Of a DNA stretch of 64,000 nucleotides, positions 58,999-64,000 are shown piece after piece (positions within the stretch are counted from its first letter, which is position 1; every line of letters starts with the position of its first letter). Position numbers and translations under genes: made by a program. This DNA is from Streptomyces sp. NBC_01451 (lineage in GTDB: Bacteria > Actinomycetota > Actinomycetes > Streptomycetales > Streptomycetaceae). The notes below the pieces were generated by a model. It was not told the DNA's origin, did not search any database, and was given only the letters and a program-made list of their open reading frames with translations. The stretch is taken from the NCBI RefSeq assembly GCF_036227485.1, contig NZ_CP109479.1, positions 8,804,001 through 8,868,000 on the forward strand, read 5' to 3'.

Positions 58999-60021
58999 AT
59001 GCGCGGCGTCGTTATGCACGCCCCCGGCGACTTCCGGGTGGAGGAGCGCGAGGATCCGAAGATCCTCAAGCCCACTGACGCGGTCATCCGAGTGGCGGCG
59101 GCCTGTGTGTGCGGCTCGGACCTGTGGCCCTACCGTGGGGCCGAGTCCTTCGAGGCACGCTCCCCGATCGGCCACGAGTACGTGGGCGTGGTGGAAGAGG
59201 TCGGCAGCGCCGTCACCACCGTCCAGCCCGGCCAGTTCGTGGTCGGCGGCTTCTCCACCTCGGACAACACGTGCGAGAGCTGCCGCGCCGGCTACCAGAC
59301 CTCCTGTGTCCAGCGCGAGTGGATGAACGCGATGGGCGCCCAGGCGGAGCGGCTGCGCGTCCCGCTCGCCGACGGCACCCTCGTCGCCACCCCGGGCACC
59401 CCGGACGAGGACCTGATCCCGAGCCTGCTGACCGCCTCCGACGTCCTGGGCACCGGCTGGTTCGCCGCCGTCGCCGCTCAGGCCGGACCGGGCAAGACGG
59501 TCGCCGTGGTCGGTGACGGCGCGGTCGGCCTGCTCGGCGTGCTGGCCGCCCGGCAGCTCGGCGCGGAGCGGGTCATTGCCATGAGCCGACACGCCTCCCG
59601 GCAGAAGCTGGCCCTGGAGTTCGGTGCCACAGACATCGTCACCGAGCGCGGCGATGCGGGCGTAGAGAAGATCAAGGAGCTGACCGGCGGCTTCGGCGCG
59701 CACTCGGTGATTGAGGCGGTCGGCACCCAGGAGTCGATGCTCCAGGCGATCCGCTCCACCCGCCCCGGCGGCCATGTCGGCTACGTCGGCGTGTCCCACG
59801 ACGTGACGCTGGACGGCCAGGAGCTGTTCTTCTCCCACGCCCACCTGCACGGCGGCCCGGCCCCGGTCCGCCAGTACCTGCCCCATCTGATCGACCTGAT
59901 CTGGAACCGTCAGATCGACCCGGGCAAGGTCTTCGACCTCACCCTCCCCCTGGAGCAGGCCGCCGACGCCTACCAGGCGATGGATGAACGCCGCGCCATC
60001 AAGGTCCTGTTGAAGCCCTGA
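58999..60021 (+). CDS. Zinc-dependent alcohol dehydrogenase family protein
   Basis: The 340-residue MDR protein has [10 protein letters not shown] and [12 protein letters not shown] for catalytic zinc, and [15 protein letters not shown] for the structural-zinc lobe, which is at least partly kept. The cofactor loop is [18 protein letters not shown] 58999 follows AAGGAG. It is divergent from the MmyB-type regulator and is its likely target. Substrate unknown. Confidence 0.9.
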   Translation: MRGVVMHAPGDFRVEEREDPKILKPTDAVIRVAAACVCGSDLWPYRGAESFEARSPIGHEYVGVVEEVGSAVTTVQPGQFVVGGFSTSDNTCESCRAGYQTSCVQREWMNAMGAQAERLRVPLADGTLVATPGTPDEDLIPSLLTASDVLGTGWFAAVAAQAGPGKTVAVVGDGAVGLLGVLAARQLGAERVIAMSRHASRQKLALEFGATDIVTERGDAGVEKIKELTGGFGAHSVIEAVGTQESMLQAIRSTRPGGHVGYVGVSHDVTLDGQELFFSHAHLHGGPAPVRQYLPHLIDLIWNRQIDPGKVFDLTLPLEQAADAYQAMDERRAIKVLLKP

Positions 60022-60172
60022 ACTCATCCGAACACAGTGGCCGCCCGGCCGGGAGCCGCTCCTGTGCCAGGCAGGTGGCCACCACCTGTCCCCGGCGGGC
60101 ACTGATGTGCACGCAAGGGATCCGCATCCGATATCTGGACACCTTTCGACCCGAACAATGACAGAGGACCAC

Positions 60173-60480
60173 ATGAGCAGTCCGTCTGACCGTCCGGGCG
60201 TTGCGAGCGGCACCGTCACCATCGGTGGTGACCTGTCGGTGCACAGGCTCGGCTACGGTGCCATACAGCTCACCGGCCCAGACGTGTGGGGTGAGCCCGC
60301 CGATGGCTGGCGGGCTTCACCACCGCCGAGGCCCGGCCCGGAGAGCAGACCATCGTCGAGGTGCCCCTTCCCGCCGCTGTCTTCCGGCACTGGGACACCG
60401 CACGCAAGCCTGGTCCGTCGAGCCAGGAACATACCGCCTCGAAGTCTGCCGTTCGTGGGAAATGATCCCTAGAGCAACCG
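60173..60480 (+). pseudogene. Chimeric relic: AKR head fused to GH3 tail
   Basis: ATG 60173 starts a typical aldo/keto reductase beginning ([20 protein letters not shown]) that ends at PADGW. From 60310 another frame encodes [20 protein letters not shown], then [12 protein letters not shown] and, after a one-base shift, [20 protein letters not shown], the Fn3-like tail of a GH3 beta-glucosidase. Neither gene is complete. Confidence 0.65.
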
Positions 60481-60795
60481 AGATCACAGTGCCGTCGGTG
60501 GACCGACTGTCCCCTTGAGACGGGGCGCAGCCGCGACCAACCCGACAGGACGCGGCAGCGCCCTTCCCATCACTACCAGGGTGTGTCAACTCAACCTAGA
60601 CACCCCCAACCATCGAGCTCCGCATCGCCAGAGAGGGGAGGAAGGTGACGGCGGTGGAGGTTTGTGCTCGACGAGATGCCGGGCCGTGTAACGCGGCCCG
60701 GCATCTCGTTCCGCCTCGATCGCGCTGTCCCGGGCCTGCCGTGGTTCACCGTGTTGCGACGGCGACGACCGTCGCAAGTGCGGTGGCGGTCGCGG
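60481..60795. other. Gap between relic and RIP-pectinesterase
   Basis: About 315 bp holding the perfect terminator hairpin at 60671-60709 and no gene I can recognise. A short inverted repeat GTGTC...GACAC near 60583-60603 was seen but not interpreted. Confidence 0.4.
60671..60709. terminator. Perfect 16-bp hairpin downstream of the toxin-like gene
   Basis: Arms 60671-60686 and 60694-60709 are exact complements with a 7-nt loop. It sits 87 nt past the stop of the minus-strand RIP-pectinesterase gene. Confidence 0.75.
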
Positions 60796-62724
60796 TCATC
60801 GGACCGGGTTCCAGCCGTCGGTGCCGGCCAGGTACTTCTGGGCGGTGTAGTCGGCAGCCTCAGCGTCGGTCATCATCGGTGCGTTGGAGGCGACACCGGC
60901 TCCAGGACCGGAGTTGCGGTACTCCTTGAACCGGGCCTGCGACCAGGAATAGTCGGGCGTCATGTCGGTCCAGGGATGCGTCTCGGTCACGACCGAGGCC
61001 ACCTGGGTGTCACGGACCACCGCCTGAGGTGAGGCGTCCGGCCCGTTGTGCCACGGCCGGCCGAGGTACGCCGTCCTTGCCGCCGCTGTGGAGTTGACGA
61101 AGCTGTCGGTGATGAGGATCCCGTATTTCTTGCTCCTGTCGGTGTTTGGCGCCAGCACCGTGCCTCCGGGCCACTCGAGCACCTGAATGTTGGACCGGTG
61201 GATCACCGCGGTGGCGTTGCCGAAGATGAAGTCCACGTCGCCCCGGATGAAGCAGTCGTGGAAGTACTGCCGGGCCTGGGTGTTGGGCGTCTCGCCCTTG
61301 ACGAGGAGGGTGTCTTGATGGCTCAGTATCGAAACATTGTCGAACACCTGCCGGTCACCCATGGCGGCAACCGCGACGGCCTGGGTCTCGTACGGGCTGA
61401 TCTCCGGGTGGGCGTTGCGGTCGAACGTGTTGCTGATGGTGAGGTTCTTGACGGTCAGGTTGGGTGCCCTGAAGGTGGCCACGGCGCTGCCTTGGGTGCC
61501 GTATTTCGCGCCGGTCGCGGGGTCGGTCATCCCGTTGCACCGGGTGTTGTAAATGACGACATTCAGGTCGAGGTCAGTGATGCCCTGGAGCGTCAGCCAG
61601 GGTTTGTTCTTCGGGACACTGATGACCTCGTGGTAGACGCCCTTGTCTATGAGGACGGTGTGCGCGGTGCCGTCGGCGGGCACGGCGTCGATCGCGGCCT
61701 GCACGGTGAGATAGTCGCCGATGCCATCCTGCGAGACATACATCAGACTGTCTTCTGGAAGGTGCTTCCCCCTGGTATTGATGTTCGAATGGTGGGCCAT
61801 CAAGAGGTAACGCGATGCGACAGCCAGGCTTCCGATGACAAATCCGGCGATCTCCACGGGAGCCGCGAAGGCGGTGGCGCCCGCTATGAACGTCGTCAGG
61901 AACGCCGTGCTGAGCCTGCCCCAGTTGTTGTGGAACGCGATGTCCGCCACGGTGAGGCCGTAGGCCGTGCCCGTGGCGAACTGCCTTATGGTGTCGAGTG
62001 CTTGCTGTCGGAACCGAGAGGCTTCAGCGAGTCCCACGATGATCTGAAGGATGGCCTGCGCTCCTTCCCTGGGAGCGACGGTGGCGCCGTCCTGGAGCCG
62101 CAGGACGGCTGTGTTGAAGCTGGCGGGGGACATTTGCATGCCGTCGCGGCTGGCGCCCTGTCGTGCCAGGGCGTCGTATCCGGCGAGGTCTTGGAACCGG
62201 GTGTTCGTCTGGCTGCCCAGATCGTCTCTGCCGGTGGTCCCGGCCGGCCTGCCCAGAGGTATGTCTCCTTGGCCGTTCCGCAGTCCGGGCTCCAGTGTGA
62301 AGAAGTCACCCCATCTCACGTCGCCGACTCCGTTCTCGACGCCCTGGAACCAGCCCACGACGTAGGAGTCCGACCGGCGCATGAACACTCGGATGAACTC
62401 GGGCCTGTCCTCGGCGTGCAGGTCGACGCGGATGTGCTCGCTGGTCGCGTCGATGGCGGTGACGTCGACCGGGGCAGCGCCGTCGACGGGAATCCTGCCG
62501 CCTCTGATCGCCGCCCTGATGCCATTGATGAGGCCGGTGTAGCCGGTCTTCGCCTCAGACGGCTCACTGCTGATGTGCCAGGTGACGTGCGCGCCGGTCG
62601 CGGCGCTGGCGCGAGGGGCGGCGGTGACCACTGCGCCTCCGGCCAGCATGGTGCCGGCCGCTACAGCGATGGCACTGGCGAGAAATGATCTGCGGGGGAG
62701 TTGGCCCTGCTGTCCGGTCGTCAC
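60796..62724 (-). CDS. Secreted fusion: ribosome-inactivating domain plus pectinesterase
   Basis: The 642-residue protein has a twin-arginine signal (PRRSFLASAIAVAAGTMLAGG). Residues about 44-275 match the rRNA N-glycosidase (ricin A/Shiga) fold. Tyr121 lies in SYVVGWFQG, Tyr183 in GYDALARQ, Glu234 and Arg237 in IIVGLAEASRFRQQ, and Trp268 in NNWGRLSTAF, the spacing of the catalytic set in plant toxins. From about 326 a CE8 pectin methylesterase follows, with GDYLTVQAAID, Asp471 in SHQDTLLVKG, Asp498 in DVDFIFGN and Arg556 in LGRPWHN. Both active sites look intact. GTG 62724 has AAGGAG at 7 nt. One domain would de-esterify pectin; the other should depurinate ribosomal RNA. The fusion is unusual. 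Confidence 0.85.
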   Translation of the reverse strand: MTTGQQGQLPRRSFLASAIAVAAGTMLAGGAVVTAAPRASAATGAHVTWHISSEPSEAKTGYTGLINGIRAAIRGGRIPVDGAAPVDVTAIDATSEHIRVDLHAEDRPEFIRVFMRRSDSYVVGWFQGVENGVGDVRWGDFFTLEPGLRNGQGDIPLGRPAGTTGRDDLGSQTNTRFQDLAGYDALARQGASRDGMQMSPASFNTAVLRLQDGATVAPREGAQAILQIIVGLAEASRFRQQALDTIRQFATGTAYGLTVADIAFHNNWGRLSTAFLTTFIAGATAFAAPVEIAGFVIGSLAVASRYLLMAHHSNINTRGKHLPEDSLMYVSQDGIGDYLTVQAAIDAVPADGTAHTVLIDKGVYHEVISVPKNKPWLTLQGITDLDLNVVIYNTRCNGMTDPATGAKYGTQGSAVATFRAPNLTVKNLTISNTFDRNAHPEISPYETQAVAVAAMGDRQVFDNVSILSHQDTLLVKGETPNTQARQYFHDCFIRGDVDFIFGNATAVIHRSNIQVLEWPGGTVLAPNTDRSKKYGILITDSFVNSTAAARTAYLGRPWHNGPDASPQAVVRDTQVASVVTETHPWTDMTPDYSWSQARFKEYRNSGPGAGVASNAPMMTDAEAADYTAQKYLAGTDGWNPVR

Positions 62725-62964
62725 TTGAGCTCCTTTGGCTTGATGATCGATTCATTGGCTGGTCGCAGTGTGCGAGGGTTGCTGATCTTGACGGTGACGT
62801 TCTTGCCGGTATGGAAGGCCAGGCTCTGCGGGCCGTGTCCCCGGCACCGACTGGCCTTCGACCGCTGTCGGCAGGTCGCGCGGACGTCCCGCTGAGCGCA
62901 GGCCGGAGGCCCGCAGCGCGGATGAGTGGCCATAGCGAGCCGGCACGCCGCTGAGTCGAATGAG

Positions 62965-64000
62965 TTATCGACTTGCTCGGGTGAAAAGGTCGTTGATGGT
63001 CTGAGCGGAGCGGAGAAGTTCGAACCGGAAATCTCCGTCCGCGTCGGTGCGGACGCCGTAGACCGCGGGTTCGGGCAGAGTGTTGAAGTGGTAGGGGGCG
63101 GAGAAGCAGTAGGCGCCAGTGTCGAGGAGCGCCACGATGTCGCCCGGTACGAGTGCGGGCAGGGGGCGGGCTCGGGCGATCAGGTCTCCGGCGAAGCAGA
63201 GGGGGCCCGCGATGTCCTGGGCCACCAGCGGTCCGATCTTGGCGGTGCCGTTGGGGTGGTGTGCGGCGATGCGCAAGGGCCAGGAGTCGGGCTGGAACAC
63301 GGTGCGTGCGGCGACCTGGGCGCCGGCATGGGTGATCGCGATCGGGCGTTGCCCAGATGTCTTGGTGTACTCGACGTAGGCGGCGGTGAATCCGTTCTTG
63401 GAGAGCAGGGAGTGACCGAACTCGGTGGCCATCCGGTACTCGCCGGTGAACAGGGCCGGTGCGTGGGCGCGCAGCTTGGCAACGTAGGTATCGAAGCCGG
63501 GGGCTGTGTGGTCAGTGTCGAAGTCGACCGGAAGTCCGCCGCCGATGTCGATACCGGTGATCTGCCGCCGACCGAGTTCGGCGTTGACCTTCTCGGCGAA
63601 CGCGACGGTCTTCGCTATGCCCTGGGCGATCAGGTCGAGCGGACAGCCCTGTGATCCGACGTGTGTGTGCACCCAGGTCAGCCAGGGATGTTCCTGGTAC
63701 GCCTGCACGAGGCGCTCCACGTTGCCGTCGTCTTCCAGCGCGATACCGAACTTGGATGTCGCGGTCGCTGTGCTGCTCGCCGAGATCGAGCCGGCGCCGA
63801 CCTGCGGGTTGATGCGTACGCCGATCTGCGAGGTCGACGAACGGGTGGCAAGGATGTCGGCGATGCGGGCCAGCTCCTGGAAGCTGTCGGCGTTGACCGT
63901 GACACCCAGCTCCAGTGCCTGGAAGAGCTCGGCGCGTGTCTTCGCCGGCGAGTCGAACACGATGTGTTCCGGCGTGAAGCCAGCGGCCAGTGCCTGGGCG
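62965..64000 (-). CDS. Type III PLP decarboxylase, DAP/ornithine-type (start outside window)
   Basis: Residues corresponding to the C-terminal 345 of a fold-type III decarboxylase are visible and the frame continues off the right edge. Seen motifs: HVGSQG, GIDIGGGLPVDF (phosphate binding), PLCFAGD (catalytic Cys with the C-x-x-x-D pattern) and DTGAYCFSAPY. This family includes diaminopimelate, ornithine and carboxynorspermidine decarboxylases. The Schiff-base Lys would be in the missing N-terminus. It lies 240 bp upstream of the toxin-like gene on the same strand. Confidence 0.75.
   Translation of the reverse strand, partial: AQALAAGFTPEHIVFDSPAKTRAELFQALELGVTVNADSFQELARIADILATRSSTSQIGVRINPQVGAGSISASSTATATSKFGIALEDDGNVERLVQAYQEHPWLTWVHTHVGSQGCPLDLIAQGIAKTVAFAEKVNAELGRRQITGIDIGGGLPVDFDTDHTAPGFDTYVAKLRAHAPALFTGEYRMATEFGHSLLSKNGFTAAYVEYTKTSGQRPIAITHAGAQVAARTVFQPDSWPLRIAAHHPNGTAKIGPLVAQDIAGPLCFAGDLIARARPLPALVPGDIVALLDTGAYCFSAPYHFNTLPEPAVYGVRTDADGDFRFELLRSAQTINDLFTRASR

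Noticed and set aside
62721-62933. Small minus-strand frame ending in a GTGA overlap with the RIP-pectinesterase start
   Set aside because: No good start with ribosome site and no recognisable product; the overlap alone is not enough to call a coupled leader gene.

Overview
The window looks like Streptomyces or a close actinomycete. GC is very high, third codon positions are strongly G/C, GTG starts are common, and rare TTA codons (bldA type) occur in only two genes that I could find. Typical Streptomyces families are present: DUF5997 next to a LysR-type binding-domain protein, a FUSC pump, a SpoIIE-type phosphatase with PAS and GAF domains, an Rv1733c-like membrane protein and an HTH/WD40 STAND NTPase. 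I saw no rRNA, tRNA or CRISPR array.

Layout. 1-3.5 kb: end of an osmoprotectant ABC transporter (permease and binding lipoprotein), an RpiR regulator and a P450. 3.8-7.7 kb: a secreted GH2 beta-galactosidase with a LamG insertion. 7.8-22.8 kb: mostly housekeeping or widely conserved genes (SpoIIE-type phosphatase, DUF5997, LCAT-like protein, HTH regulator, HAD phosphatase, Lrp, FUSC, lactonase, sirohydrochlorin chelatase-like protein, uracil-DNA glycosylase, Asp-box protein). 23-25.1 kb: a graveyard of three broken transposases. 25.3-30.3 kb: a secreted necrosis-inducing (NLP) protein and a 1260-residue STAND NTPase. 30.7-60 kb: an accessory redox island. 60.8-64 kb: a secreted fusion of a ribosome-inactivating domain with a pectinesterase, downstream of a diaminopimelate/ornithine-type decarboxylase.

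The redox island has two layers. The first is a divergent TetR / ferredoxin - ferredoxin reductase - CYP105-like P450 - alcohol dehydrogenase - SDR - SDR set. It sits beside a truncated SDR overlapping an aldehyde dehydrogenase, and it resembles a catabolic route (hydroxylation, alcohol to aldehyde or ketone, acid). The second is a dispersed set of oxidoreductases (two near-identical SDRs, a DJ-1 protein, a quinone-oxidoreductase-like protein and a VOC protein). Four promoters in this set share the pattern TTGCA[C/T]-N20-TA[G/C]CGT, with a 20-bp dyad of the type ACCTGACGCTAGCGTCAGGT in the spacer. The overlong 20-bp spacer is the hallmark of MerR-family activation, and a MerR gene at 48.95 kb lies among the sites. 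This looks like a local, probably undescribed MerR regulon for electrophile or carbonyl stress.

The island has grown and decayed by duplication. The promoter-SDR-DJ-1 cassette is present twice and the second DJ-1 is a remnant. A third DJ-1 fragment is fused to an unrelated start. Pieces of the alcohol dehydrogenase tail and of an SDR head are repeated. IS5-like fragments lie at the edges. Two secreted proteins with plant-directed signatures (NLP and the RIP-pectinesterase fusion) suggest a plant-associated lifestyle, but this is inference.
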